Shown here one piece after another: positions 1-10,035 of a stretch of 64,000 bases of DNA. Source of the DNA: Rhizobium leguminosarum bv. trifolii WSM2297. GTDB lineage: Bacteria; Pseudomonadota; Alphaproteobacteria; Rhizobiales; Rhizobiaceae. Position 1 is the first letter of the stretch. Every line of letters starts with the position of its first letter. The stretch is from positions 948,366 to 1,012,365 of the forward strand of contig NZ_JH719395.1 of assembly GCF_000271845.1 (NCBI RefSeq), given 5' to 3'. The notes under the pieces were generated by a model. That model did not search any database. It saw only the letters and a list, made by a program, of their open reading frames with translations, and was not told the DNA's origin. The position numbers were made by a program, and so were the translations under genes.

Positions 1-81
1 TTGCACCGGGGTGAGTTCGGCGTAACCGCGCTTCTGCAACGCCTTGGCGATCGCCGGGACGACGCCGTTGAATTCTGTCAT
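1..81 (-). CDS. DEAD-box RNA helicase, N-terminal fragment
   Basis: This is the first 27 codons of a gene that runs off the left edge on the minus strand. The ATG is at 79-81. The peptide starts MTEFNGVVPAIAKAL and reaches ELTPVQ, which matches the region leading into the Q motif of DEAD-box ATP-dependent RNA helicases. These proteins remodel RNA and ribonucleoprotein complexes. None of the catalytic motifs (Walker A, DEAD, SAT) is inside the window, so the assignment rests on the N-terminal pattern only. About 100 bases separate it from the end of the upstream cyclase gene, which reads the same way. Confidence 0.7.
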   Translation of the reverse strand, partial: MTEFNGVVPAIAKALQKRGYAELTPVQ

Positions 82-178
82 GAGTTCGATCTTTCGGAGC
101 TGTCAGGCGCGAAATGCGCCATGGCCGGAGCCAGCCGGCGGGTATTTGCGCCGTTCCTAGCCGCTCCCGCGGCGATTG

Positions 179-2035
179 TCAAAGCGTGCGGCTGCGCCAC
201 AGCCATGCGTCTATATGGCTTGCCCGGCCACGCAACGTCGTTTCCAACGGACCCTCCATCCGGCCGGCCTGCAGCAGCACGCTGTCAGGGCCTGCGGCGC
301 GGACGATTTCGGCGCTCAGCGCCAGCTCGACGCTATGGAGAGCGGCGACCTCCATCAACCGGCTGCCGACATTGATGGTGTCGCCTGCCGCGGTGATCTG
401 CTGCCGGTCGCCGGTCCCAAGCCGCGAGGCGACGATCGGGCCGCAATGGGCGCCGACCTTGAAGCCAATCTTCTTCTGAGCAAAGCCGGCATGTGCGCCA
501 AGCCAAGCCCGGGTGCGCTCGCAGAGGCTGACCGCGCAGGCGGCGGCGCGCGCGGCATCGTCATCGGCGGGTTCCGGCAGGCCGAACAGGATCATCGCCC
601 CGTCGCCCATGAAGCTGGTGATGGCCCCGCCATGGGCGCGTGCCTCCTCGTCGATCAGTTCGAAGAAGCCGCTCAGCACCTCGCTGACCTTCACAGGGCC
701 GAGATTTTCGCTGAGGCCGGTGAAGCCCGAGAGGTCGATGAAGATGACGGCAGCGTTCTGGCGCACCGGCTTAGCAAGGAAATTCGGGTCTCGCGCCAGC
801 CACTCGCCGAGGCCGGGCGCCTCGATGCGCTGCAGCAGCGCGCTCTGCTCTGCAAAATGACGGGCGCGGCCGCGGTCGAGCCAGAGTTCGGCCGCGCCTA
901 AGATCAGCACCGGCGGCAGCGCCGCTGCGACTGGCAGCGCCGCACTCAGCCAGTAGCCATGCGCAAAGGCCGACAGATTGAGGATTGCCCAGACGATGAG
1001 CGTCAGCACGATGATGAGATAACCTGCCGCGCTCCGGCGCCAGGCGACCAGCGAAACCAGCACCAGCGTCAGACCGATGGCGATGCCGGCATCGATCAGC
1101 CTGATCCTGTGGTCGCGCACCATGCCGTCGCCGGTGACGAGATGGGTGATCGCCGTCGACATCACCTCGACGCCGGGCAAGACGGGATCGAACGGCGTCG
1201 GGAAGACATCGCCGCCGCCCGTGACCGTCGAGCCGATGACGACGATGCGGCCGGCGACGGCATCCGCCGAAAGCTTGCCGTCAAGCGCATCGGCAGCGCT
1301 TGACGTGGCGATACTGCCGCGCCCGCCATAGAAGGTCACCGGCAGCCGCTGACCGATATCTGTGGGAATACGCAGCTTGCCGAGCATGATGGCATCGGGT
1401 TCGATACTGGGGTCGACACCGAGCGCCACCGAAGCGGCCCGAAGCGGAAAGGCCGGATCCAGCCGGTCCGCAGCCCGCGAGATCAGCGGAATGAAGCGGG
1501 GTGTGCCGATCTGGTCGGTGGCGACATTGACGATGCCGACCGCGGCCGCCTCGGCAAAACGGGGAAGCGGCAACAGAAGCTGGCTCGCCTCGGGAATGGC
1601 CGCAAGCGGGTCGTTCGCCGCCTCGGTGACCTGTTGGCGGCTCTGCGCGAAGGTGGCGGCCGCCGCAATGACGCTCGGCCCCTTTGCAAGGGCTGTAACC
1701 AGTGCCGCATCGCCCTCCTCCGGCCCCGGATCGACCAGCAGGATATCGAGCGCCAGGGCCTTCGGATTCAACGCGCTGATTGCGCCGACGAGCCGCGCAA
1801 GTGTGGCCCGATCCAGCGGATAACCGTGGGCGGCTGCGGTGCGGTCGTCGATGGCGACGATCGAGACGACCGGCGGCGGTGTCCTTGCCCCGACGATGGC
1901 GCTACGGATATCGGCAAGTGAGGCCTCCATCCGGTCGAGAAGGCCGCTCCCGGCATTGAGATTGGCATAACCGAGCGCGGCCGCCCAAAGACCGGCGAGC
2001 AGCAGCGCGATCACGGTCTGCAGGCGATGGTTCAT
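179..2035 (-). CDS. CHASE2-domain class III nucleotide cyclase
   Basis: A 618-residue inner-membrane protein. An N-terminal membrane segment (about 5-25) leads into a periplasmic CHASE2 sensor domain (about 30-305). Three membrane helices follow (about 312-385), then a cytoplasmic class III adenylate/guanylate cyclase domain (about 425-600). The two metal-binding aspartates are present (D434 in FIDLSGFTG, D478 in FMGDGAM), as are the transition-state Asn and Arg (N555, R559 in INVGSRL). The usual substrate-specifying Lys and Asp appear to be Ser474 and Gln546, so the nucleotide made is uncertain. The ATG lies 3 bases after the stop of the FecR-like gene, so the two are very likely one transcription unit. 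The stimulus sensed is unknown. Confidence 0.88.
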   Translation of the reverse strand: MNHRLQTVIALLLAGLWAAALGYANLNAGSGLLDRMEASLADIRSAIVGARTPPPVVSIVAIDDRTAAAHGYPLDRATLARLVGAISALNPKALALDILLVDPGPEEGDAALVTALAKGPSVIAAAATFAQSRQQVTEAANDPLAAIPEASQLLLPLPRFAEAAAVGIVNVATDQIGTPRFIPLISRAADRLDPAFPLRAASVALGVDPSIEPDAIMLGKLRIPTDIGQRLPVTFYGGRGSIATSSAADALDGKLSADAVAGRIVVIGSTVTGGGDVFPTPFDPVLPGVEVMSTAITHLVTGDGMVRDHRIRLIDAGIAIGLTLVLVSLVAWRRSAAGYLIIVLTLIVWAILNLSAFAHGYWLSAALPVAAALPPVLILGAAELWLDRGRARHFAEQSALLQRIEAPGLGEWLARDPNFLAKPVRQNAAVIFIDLSGFTGLSENLGPVKVSEVLSGFFELIDEEARAHGGAITSFMGDGAMILFGLPEPADDDAARAAACAVSLCERTRAWLGAHAGFAQKKIGFKVGAHCGPIVASRLGTGDRQQITAAGDTINVGSRLMEVAALHSVELALSAEIVRAAGPDSVLLQAGRMEGPLETTLRGRASHIDAWLWRSRTL

Positions 2036-2038
2036 GGA

Positions 2039-2557
2039 TTATTGGCCGAGACGGGCAAGCAGTGCGGCAACACGCGGCGCCGGCCAGCGCCGCACGACCA
2101 GCGGCTCCGTCCCGCCGCTGACGTCGACGCCCTCGCCCGGCGACAGCACCACTTGCTCACCGGCCGGCCGGCGCACCGCGACGCTGCCTCTGACGACCAG
2201 AACCGAGGTCTTGCCGCTTGCGACGTCGACGGCCCATTGGGTGCCGCGCACGGCAGCGATCGCTTGCGGGGTCACCACCTGGAAACCACCCGCATGCTGG
2301 CTGCTGTCGACATCGACGAGAATGGCCTTGCGCCGCAGCGATGCCGAATCGGGACTGCCGTCACCGTTGCGGTCGGCAAGGCGGAAGGAGGCGCCGGCCT
2401 CTGCCGTCACCTTGACGCCGCCTGGACAACTGAACACCTGGCGGGCGCCGGCGTCGCGTGCGATCGTGCAGCCGGCAGACTGCGCAAAGGCCGCCCCATG
2501 CGGAATGAGGCCGACAGCAAGTGCGGCGGCGAGCAGGCTGCGAAACGTCCTATTCAT
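2039..2557 (-). CDS. Exported FecR-domain protein
   Basis: 172 residues. A signal peptide (MNRTFRSLLAAALAVGLIPH, then cleavage near AFAQS) is followed by a FecR-like fold, including a VVTPQAIAAVRGTQWAVDV stretch typical of the family, and later LVVRGSVAVRRPAGEQVVL. The protein is therefore likely periplasmic. The start at 2557 has a G-rich ribosome-binding site; a longer in-frame reading upstream would bury the signal peptide. It is the first gene of the pair with the CHASE2 cyclase, whose ATG follows 3 bases after this stop. In other bacteria FecR-like proteins relay signals across the envelope. A role in feeding a periplasmic signal to the CHASE2 domain is inference from the pairing. Confidence 0.82.
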   Translation of the reverse strand: MNRTFRSLLAAALAVGLIPHGAAFAQSAGCTIARDAGARQVFSCPGGVKVTAEAGASFRLADRNGDGSPDSASLRRKAILVDVDSSQHAGGFQVVTPQAIAAVRGTQWAVDVASGKTSVLVVRGSVAVRRPAGEQVVLSPGEGVDVSGGTEPLVVRRWPAPRVAALLARLGQ

Positions 2558-2692
2558 GGAAAGCCCCCATGACCGTGCGGACAGCTTTTTCGAAAGCGCC
2601 GCCAACCGTCTTCTTCCATGTCGGGCATGATAGCCGAATTCGGATATTTCCCTAGGCAAAAAAGCAAACCGCCACAATCGCAAGGCGATTTC

Positions 2693-3838
2693 TTAGCGCC
2701 TGGTGTCGGTTTCGGGCGCTGGTCCGGCGTAGCGCGCCCGCGGCCGGATCAAGTCGCCGCTGTCGATCTGTTCCATCGCATGCGCCAGCCACCCGGCGGA
2801 ACGGGCAAGCGAGAACATGATGATCGGCGCTTCCTTCGGAAGATCGAAGGCGGCGGCCATCGCGGCAAGCGTGAAATCTAAGTTGACCTTCTCGCCGACC
2901 ACCGCCTCCCCTGTATCCCGAAGCTCGGCAAAGTCCCGCGGCAGGGGAAAATGCGAAAGCAGCGCCGAGGCCCTGATATCGCCGTCGGGATAGAGCGGAT
3001 GACCGAAGGCCGGCAGCCGATTGCCCTGGGCAAGCGTACGGCGGATTGCCTGCGCCGCTCCAAGGACGGTGGCCGCCTCGATCAAGGCGTCGACGCCCTG
3101 CCAGGCGGCGCCATGCAGCGGCCCCGTCAATGTCGCCATGCCGGAAAGCACGGCGGCCGAAAGGGCCGCACCCGCCGATGCCGTGACCCGCGCCGCAAAG
3201 GTCGAGGCATTGAGTTCGTGATCGGCAAGCAGCACCAGAGCCCGACGCAGGCAATCGGCAGCATCAGGTCGCTGCCAGCTTGCCGCAAGCCTGCAATGCA
3301 GCGGCTGATCCGAAGGCCCAGGCGCCAGCGCATCTGCGACGGTGGAGAGCACACCTTGCGCCTCGCGGCGAAGGGCTGCCGGCGAACGGCCGAGCGACGG
3401 CAGATCCAATGTCACTCGCCCGGCAAGCGCCACGAACGCAGCCTGGAGCGAGGGAGCGGCGGGCCCGGCTTCGGCGCTGGAGGACACCACATCCGCACCA
3501 TTCCAGAGCAGTGCCGCCGTTTGCTCCAGCGTCGCCGCTTCGGCAAGATCGGCCGCGTCCCGTCCGCGATAGAAAAGCCGTCCGCCGATAATGGTGGAGA
3601 TTGCCGAGGACAGAACCGGATCGCCCCAGCGGATCGCCTCGGCGGCAACGGTTTCGGTCTTGCGGCGACCGGCATGGCGTTCGGCGAGCCGCTGCACATC
3701 GGCAGACTGGTAGAGGCTGCGGCGCGGGTCGGCGGGATCGGCCTTCGCCCGGATGCGGCCGCGGCTGACATTGGCGTAGAGCGTCTGCGGCTTGGTCTTC
3801 AGCGCCCGCAGCGCCTCCTCGGCGGTCAACCACGACAT
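2693..3838 (-). CDS. Citrate synthase-like protein with N-terminal HTH domain
   Basis: 381 residues. Residues 1-55 (WLTAEEALRALKTKPQTLY ... LYQSADVQRLAERH) look like a MerR/excisionase-type winged helix-turn-helix. The rest is a citrate synthase fold. Catalytic residues are in place: H242 in GPLHGAA, H280 in AFGHPLY and D321 in VNLDF. The family condenses acetyl-CoA (or propionyl-CoA) with oxaloacetate, so the enzyme may still be active. A fused DNA-binding domain suggests a regulatory role, which is inference. The start at 3838 was chosen because translation further upstream runs through the divergent promoter. It is divergent from a second citrate-synthase paralogue at 3923. Confidence 0.88.
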   Translation of the reverse strand: MSWLTAEEALRALKTKPQTLYANVSRGRIRAKADPADPRRSLYQSADVQRLAERHAGRRKTETVAAEAIRWGDPVLSSAISTIIGGRLFYRGRDAADLAEAATLEQTAALLWNGADVVSSSAEAGPAAPSLQAAFVALAGRVTLDLPSLGRSPAALRREAQGVLSTVADALAPGPSDQPLHCRLAASWQRPDAADCLRRALVLLADHELNASTFAARVTASAGAALSAAVLSGMATLTGPLHGAAWQGVDALIEAATVLGAAQAIRRTLAQGNRLPAFGHPLYPDGDIRASALLSHFPLPRDFAELRDTGEAVVGEKVNLDFTLAAMAAAFDLPKEAPIIMFSLARSAGWLAHAMEQIDSGDLIRPRARYAGPAPETDTRR

Positions 3839-3850
3839 CGGAGCCTCATA

Positions 3851-3880
3851 TTGATCAATTGCATCAAGATTGACGTCAAT
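3851..3880. promoter_or_regulatory. Two palindromes in the divergent citrate-synthase promoter
   Basis: The 84-base gap between the two divergent citrate-synthase genes holds two symmetric sites. TTGAT and ATCAA arms separated by 7 bases lie at 3851-3867. The perfect 12-base palindrome ATTGACGTCAAT lies at 3869-3880. Such spacing suits dimeric regulator binding. The HTH domain of the leftward gene is an obvious candidate ligand, but that is inference. Confidence 0.5.
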
Positions 3881-3922
3881 GAGACTAGGTCGGATCATCT
3901 GGGCCGTAAAGGAGAAAACAAC

Positions 3923-5011
3923 ATGAAAAACGGCTTGGAAGATGTCATTGCCGCCGAAACGCAGCTTTCGGATGTCGACGGCGAAGCGGGTCGGCTGATC
4001 ATCCGCGGCGTATCGCTGGATCATCTGGTCGCCGGCGGCACCTATGAAGGAGTCGCCGCATTATTGCTCGACGGGCTGATGGAACGAAGCTTCGGTGAAG
4101 CGGAATTGCGCGAGTGGCTGGCGCAAGCGCGAAAGAGGGTCTTCGAACACGTCAGGGCTGCCGACGCCGCCGTGCTCGCCCTGCCCCCGGTCGATGCCAC
4201 GCGGGCGCTGATTGCCCGGCTGCCCGACGGCGAGGATTTCGACACGGCGCTCAGCCTCATGGCCGCGCCCGCAGTCTACCTACCGGCGGTTCTGCGTCTG
4301 CAGCACGGTCAAAGACCGATCGCGCCCAACGCTTCGCTGTCGCAGGCGGCCGATATCCTGCGCATGTTGACCGGAAAGTTGCCGAGCAAGGAGCAAACGG
4401 CAGCACTCGATACCTACCTCGTGACGATCTCGGACCACGGCCTCAACGCCTCGACCTTCGCATCGCGCGTCATCGCCTCGACGCATGCCGGCCTGACCTC
4501 GTCGGTCCTGGCGGCGTTGAGCGCACTGAAAGGACCGCTGCATGGCGGTGCGCCCGGTCCCGTGCTCGACATGCTGGACGCGATCGGAACAGCGGAGAAT
4601 GCCGGGCCATGGCTCGGCGAAGCGCTCGACCGCGGCGAAAGGCTGATGGGCTTCGGCCATCGCATCTACCGCGTTCGCGATCCGCGCGCCGATGCGCTGA
4701 AAGGCGCGCTGAAGCCGTTGGTCGCGTCCGGACAGGTGGACAGCGCCCGCGGCGCTCTGGCCGAAGCCGTGGAGGCGGCTGCCTTGGCGATCCTCAAGCT
4801 TCGCAAGCCTGACCGGCCGCTCGACGTCAATGTCGAATTTTATACCGCACTGCTGCTGGAAACGCTCGGCTTCCCGCGTCAGGCCTTCACCGGCGTCTTT
4901 GCGATCGGCCGCACCGTCGGTTGGCTGGCGCATGCCCGCGAACAGGCGCTCGACGGCCGGCTGATCCGGCCGCGCTCGGTCTATATCGGCCCACTGCCGG
5001 CTGCTGCCTGA
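3923..5011 (+). CDS. Citrate synthase / 2-methylcitrate synthase family protein
   Basis: 362 residues with a good ribosome-binding site (aaaggaga) before the ATG. It is a citrate synthase fold without the HTH extension of its divergent neighbour. H207 (GPLHGGA) and H246 (GFGHRIYRVRDPR) match the two catalytic histidines. The position of the catalytic aspartate is Glu305 (NVEFY), while the neighbour keeps Asp. At 362 residues it is shorter than the standard hexameric GltA (about 430), so it is a secondary paralogue and not the main TCA-cycle enzyme. The substrate could be acetyl-CoA or propionyl-CoA. The gene converges on the SRPBCC-family gene at 5051. Confidence 0.88.
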   Translation: MKNGLEDVIAAETQLSDVDGEAGRLIIRGVSLDHLVAGGTYEGVAALLLDGLMERSFGEAELREWLAQARKRVFEHVRAADAAVLALPPVDATRALIARLPDGEDFDTALSLMAAPAVYLPAVLRLQHGQRPIAPNASLSQAADILRMLTGKLPSKEQTAALDTYLVTISDHGLNASTFASRVIASTHAGLTSSVLAALSALKGPLHGGAPGPVLDMLDAIGTAENAGPWLGEALDRGERLMGFGHRIYRVRDPRADALKGALKPLVASGQVDSARGALAEAVEAAALAILKLRKPDRPLDVNVEFYTALLLETLGFPRQAFTGVFAIGRTVGWLAHAREQALDGRLIRPRSVYIGPLPAAA

Positions 5012-5021
5012 GATGGAACTC

Positions 5022-5046
5022 GGCGGCGGGGCGCGTCCCTGCCGCC
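5022..5046. terminator. Possible hairpin between convergent genes
   Basis: A GC-rich inverted repeat (GGCGGC and GCCGCC outer arms, GGG/CCC inner arms, one mismatch) fills the 39-base gap between two convergent genes. There is no U-run on either strand, so it is a weak terminator candidate. Confidence 0.35.
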
Positions 5047-5050
5047 AAGC

Positions 5051-5521
5051 TCAACCGCCGACGAAGGCGGCGAGGTTGCCGAGCGTCAAACGGCAGCCTT
5101 CCTCATTGTCTTCAAGGCGAATGCCCGAGGGAATGTTGTCGCAGACCATCGTCACATCGGTGCCGCCATCGGCAGGCGCCAATGTCGTGCCGATCGTCAT
5201 CTCGCCGGAAAAGCTCTTATCCTTGGAATCGAACCGTGTGGTCCAGACAATGCGTTCGTCAGGTACGAGCTTGGCAAAACGGCCTTCGAACCTGTCTGTC
5301 TTCTCGGAGGTCTTGCCCGGCTGCGCCGCCTCGTCATCGGGATAGACGAGCGACATGCTGAAAGCGCCGCCTTCCCTGCCCTCGAAGGCATGGACGATGC
5401 CCCGCATCGAACCGGGCGGCAGCCAGGTGGCGACCGCCTCCGCATCCAGGAAGGCGCGGTAGATGCGCTCGGGCGGCGCGGCGATGAAGCGTGAAACGGT
5501 CGTGTTGCGTGTGGGGGCCAT
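5051..5521 (-). CDS. SRPBCC (AHSA1-like) domain protein
   Basis: 156 residues forming one START/Bet v1-like (SRPBCC, activator of Hsp90 ATPase homologue 1) domain. The N-terminal pattern TTVSRFIAAPPERIYRAFLD and the later WLPPGSMRG and GGTDVTMVCDNIP segments are typical. Members of this family bind hydrophobic ligands or act in stress and herbicide-like responses; the ligand here is unknown. The start is uncertain: the ATG at 5521 has no clear ribosome-binding site, and a GTG 24 bases upstream is in frame. It lies downstream of pyrG on the same strand, with a hairpin between them. Confidence 0.8.
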   Translation of the reverse strand: MAPTRNTTVSRFIAAPPERIYRAFLDAEAVATWLPPGSMRGIVHAFEGREGGAFSMSLVYPDDEAAQPGKTSEKTDRFEGRFAKLVPDERIVWTTRFDSKDKSFSGEMTIGTTLAPADGGTDVTMVCDNIPSGIRLEDNEEGCRLTLGNLAAFVGG

Positions 5522-5554
5522 GCCGGCGACATAGAGCAGCACCAGCACTTTCCC

Positions 5555-5580
5555 AGATCGCGCTTGAAATCGCGCGATCT
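5555..5580 (-). terminator. Hairpin after pyrG
   Basis: Perfect 9-base arms AGATCGCGC / GCGCGATCT with an 8-base loop lie 15 bases after the pyrG stop. No U-tract follows on the minus strand, so it may be a weak or factor-assisted terminator, or an RNA-stability hairpin. Confidence 0.45.
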
Positions 5581-5595
5581 GGATCGTCGTTGTGT

Positions 5596-7368
<1,773 letters not shown>

Positions 7369-7890
7369 TTACTGTCCCGTCGGGACGCCGGAAGGCTGAG
7401 CCGGTGCCGGCGTGGCCGGAGCTGCAGGCGCAGTCGTTGCCGGGGCAGTCGCTGCAGGTGCGGTGGCAGCGGGAGCCTGGGCCGGAGCAGTTGCTGCCGG
7501 TGCTGTCGTCGAGGGAGCCTGCGGTGCGGGCGCTGCCGCCCCGCTGCTCGGAACGCCGTTGCCTGCCGGCTGATTTGCCGGAGCCTGCGCGCCGCCGCCG
7601 AGCAAATCGAGAATGCCGTTGCCCTGGCCGCCTGTTGCCGGAATGCGGTCGAGAATGTCGCTCGGACGGCCTTCGTAACGCGTCAGAATGCCGAGGCCGA
7701 GCGAGGTCAGGAAGAACAGGGTCGCAAGGATCGCGGTCGTGCGCGTCAGCGCATTGGCCGTGCCGCGGGCCGACATGAAGCCCGAACCGCCGCCGATGCC
7801 GAGGCCGCCGCCTTCCGAACGCTGGATGAGCACGACGCCGACGAGGGCGAGCACGATCATGAGATGAATGACAATCAATACGGTCTGCAT
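7369..7890 (-). CDS. secG: Preprotein translocase subunit SecG
   Basis: 173 residues. SecG is the small accessory subunit of the SecYEG channel in the inner membrane. Two membrane helices (about 2-21 and 52-70) flank the conserved IQRSEGGGLGIGGGSGFMSARG loop region. The C-terminal 90 residues form an Ala/Pro/Thr-rich tail (repeats of PAATAPA type), longer than the E. coli protein (110 residues) but common in rhizobia. It follows tpiA on the same strand with a 118-base gap, and has its own terminator. Confidence 0.95.
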   Translation of the reverse strand: MQTVLIVIHLMIVLALVGVVLIQRSEGGGLGIGGGSGFMSARGTANALTRTTAILATLFFLTSLGLGILTRYEGRPSDILDRIPATGGQGNGILDLLGGGAQAPANQPAGNGVPSSGAAAPAPQAPSTTAPAATAPAQAPAATAPAATAPATTAPAAPATPAPAQPSGVPTGQ

Positions 7891-8008
7891 GGGTCCAGTC
7901 CTGCCCGCCTGGAGACGGACATAAGTAAGAATTCTGGCGGCTCTTTACATGAGGCTTTGATCTATTCCAAGCCCTTGGGCCCGGAATAAACTGCGAATGA
8001 ACAATGCC

Positions 8009-8779
8009 TCAGGCGAGCAGCGCCTCATAGGCCCGGTAAATGGCGAGGAAGTCGGAGGCTTTCAAGCTCGCCCCGCCGATCAGCGCGCCGTCGACATTGG
8101 CAATGCCCATCAGTTCGCCGGCATTGGCCGGCTTGACAGAGCCGCCATAGAGAAGGCGCATCTTGCGGCCTTCATCGCCGAAGCGGGCCACGAGTTCGGC
8201 GCGCATGAAGGCATGGGCCTTTTCAACATCGCCCGATGTCGGCGTCACACCGGTGCCGATCGCCCAGATCGGCTCGTAGGCGATGACGGTGTTTTCGGCG
8301 GTGGCGCCGTCCGGAACCGAAGCGGAAAGCTGGCGCTTGACGACGTCGAGCGCCTGCCCGGCGCGGCGTTCGTCCGCCGTCTCGCCGATGCAGATGATCG
8401 CCGTCAGTTCGGCGGCAAAGGCTGCCTCCGCCTTGGCGCGCACCAGATGATCCGTTTCGGCGTGGTCGGTGCGCCGCTCGGAATGACCGACGATGACATA
8501 AGTGCCGAAAGCATCGGCGATCATTTCAGCCGAAATGTCGCCGGTATGGGCGCCGGACGCTTTCTGATGGCAATCCTGCGCGCCGATCGAAAGCGGGCTG
8601 TCGGTGCAGAGCGCCGTCGCCACATAGAGCAGCGTCGTCGGCGGGCAGATCAGCGCCTCGACCTTGTCGGCGAGCGGCGGGCGAACGCCCTCGGCAATCG
8701 CCTTGATCTGATCGAGGGAGGCACGCGTGCCGTTCATTTTCCAATTTCCCGCCACGAGCGGGCGCACGTCAGGTGTCAT
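8009..8779 (-). CDS. tpiA: Triose-phosphate isomerase
   Basis: 256 residues, full length. It interconverts dihydroxyacetone phosphate and glyceraldehyde 3-phosphate in glycolysis and gluconeogenesis. GNWKMNG near the N-terminus carries the catalytic Lys, IVGHSERR the catalytic His, and [11 protein letters not shown] the catalytic Glu. [11 protein letters not shown] forms the phosphate-binding loop. It reads leftward towards secG and pyrG. The 137 bases upstream, before the hydrolase gene, can hold its promoter; I see no clear regulatory site there. Confidence 0.97.
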   Translation of the reverse strand: MTPDVRPLVAGNWKMNGTRASLDQIKAIAEGVRPPLADKVEALICPPTTLLYVATALCTDSPLSIGAQDCHQKASGAHTGDISAEMIADAFGTYVIVGHSERRTDHAETDHLVRAKAEAAFAAELTAIICIGETADERRAGQALDVVKRQLSASVPDGATAENTVIAYEPIWAIGTGVTPTSGDVEKAHAFMRAELVARFGDEGRKMRLLYGGSVKPANAGELMGIANVDGALIGGASLKASDFLAIYRAYEALLA

Positions 8780-8916
8780 GCCGGTCTTCCCAAAATCTCT
8801 CTATGCCTGGGGCCATATCAAAAGCTTGCGGCAAAGAAAAGCATCATGCCCTTGACGTAAGGGGAATCTCGGCGATCCCAGCCATATTTCTGCCGAAAAA
8901 CGCTAGGCAGCGCGCT

Positions 8917-9816
8917 TCAGCCTGCGAGAATCCAGTTCAAGACCCTGCGCCAGTCGATCATCCGGATCGGCGTTCCGTGATTGCCGGTCTGAAACAGCGT
9001 GAAGCGCGTCGGGTATTTCGCCTTGTGCAGGCTTTCGAACAGCGCCTGCTGCTCGCTCGCGGCGTAGACCGGGTCGCGGCTGCCATGGGCGAACCAGAGC
9101 GGCAGCTTCGCTTTGTAGAAGGCGCTCCTGGTGAAATCAGGATCGGTGACGCCGCTCATGATCAGCATGCCCTTCAGCCGCTTGACGCTGTCGCCGTCGC
9201 GCGCAATGCCCCAGCAGACCTGGCTGCCCATCGAGGCGCAGGAAAGGATGACCGGCCGCCCCGGCGCTTGGGCGCTGGCATAGCGGATAAGGCCGGCGAT
9301 CGCGGCAACGCCGTTGCTGTCGAAGTTTTTGACCGTCGGCGAATAATAGACACCGCCATTGCCGGCGACGAGGTTCTTCAGCCGGTTGAAATTGCCGCCG
9401 AAGCTGTAATCATTGGCCCCGAGCCGGCGATCGCCGTCGCGGCCATGGATGAAAATCACCGTGAAGGCGGCATTCTGAGCCGGTCCCACCCTGGTGACAT
9501 CGAGTTTGATGCCGTCGAGCGACAAGGTCTCGTCGGCCTGGGCCTTGCGGATGCCGAGCGCCACATATTTCTGCTGCACCCGCTTCTGCGGGATCTGATC
9601 GCGGCCATTGATATCGCGCATCTCGTCATAGTCGATCACCTCGAGGGCGCCGTCATCGCCCGTCTGCAAGATCGCCTGCTTCGAGAACAGATCGTCCTTG
9701 AAGGGTGGCAGTGCATCGGCAGCCCGCGCAGGGCCAACAGCAGACAGGACGGCCGCGGACAGGAAAAACGCCGCAATTGCGGTGATTATGGTGCAATGAC
9801 TTGTGGACATTCGCAT
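8917..9816 (-). CDS. Secreted alpha/beta hydrolase
   Basis: 299 residues. An N-terminal signal peptide ends near GPARAADA, so the protein is exported. It has an alpha/beta hydrolase fold: FIHGRDGDRR gives the oxyanion-hole region, S195 in LSCASMGSQ is the likely nucleophile, D248 in HGSRDP the acid and H280 in TGNHGTP the base. The substrate is unknown; esterase or peptidase activity is possible. The ATG at 9816 has AGGA nine bases upstream; a second ATG two codons on is also possible. It is divergent from parE. Confidence 0.8.
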   Translation of the reverse strand: MRMSTSHCTIITAIAAFFLSAAVLSAVGPARAADALPPFKDDLFSKQAILQTGDDGALEVIDYDEMRDINGRDQIPQKRVQQKYVALGIRKAQADETLSLDGIKLDVTRVGPAQNAAFTVIFIHGRDGDRRLGANDYSFGGNFNRLKNLVAGNGGVYYSPTVKNFDSNGVAAIAGLIRYASAQAPGRPVILSCASMGSQVCWGIARDGDSVKRLKGMLIMSGVTDPDFTRSAFYKAKLPLWFAHGSRDPVYAASEQQALFESLHKAKYPTRFTLFQTGNHGTPIRMIDWRRVLNWILAG

Positions 9817-10035
9817 TCGGATGGTTCCTGAGGCCTGCCGCCGCTTGCCATTCTGCGCCCGGCAACGCAAATCATGTGTGAAAAGCCGCCAAAACCGGCG
9901 GTGTCGCGTATAGAGGTGCTTTCTGGCAAAATCTGCCTGATTCGCAAACGTGGCATGAAATGCGGTGATTTTGGGTCGGCGGCGGATGCAAGCCCCAAGC
10001 CAGACCCAAGACAGGATGAAGATCTGAACGGCTCC

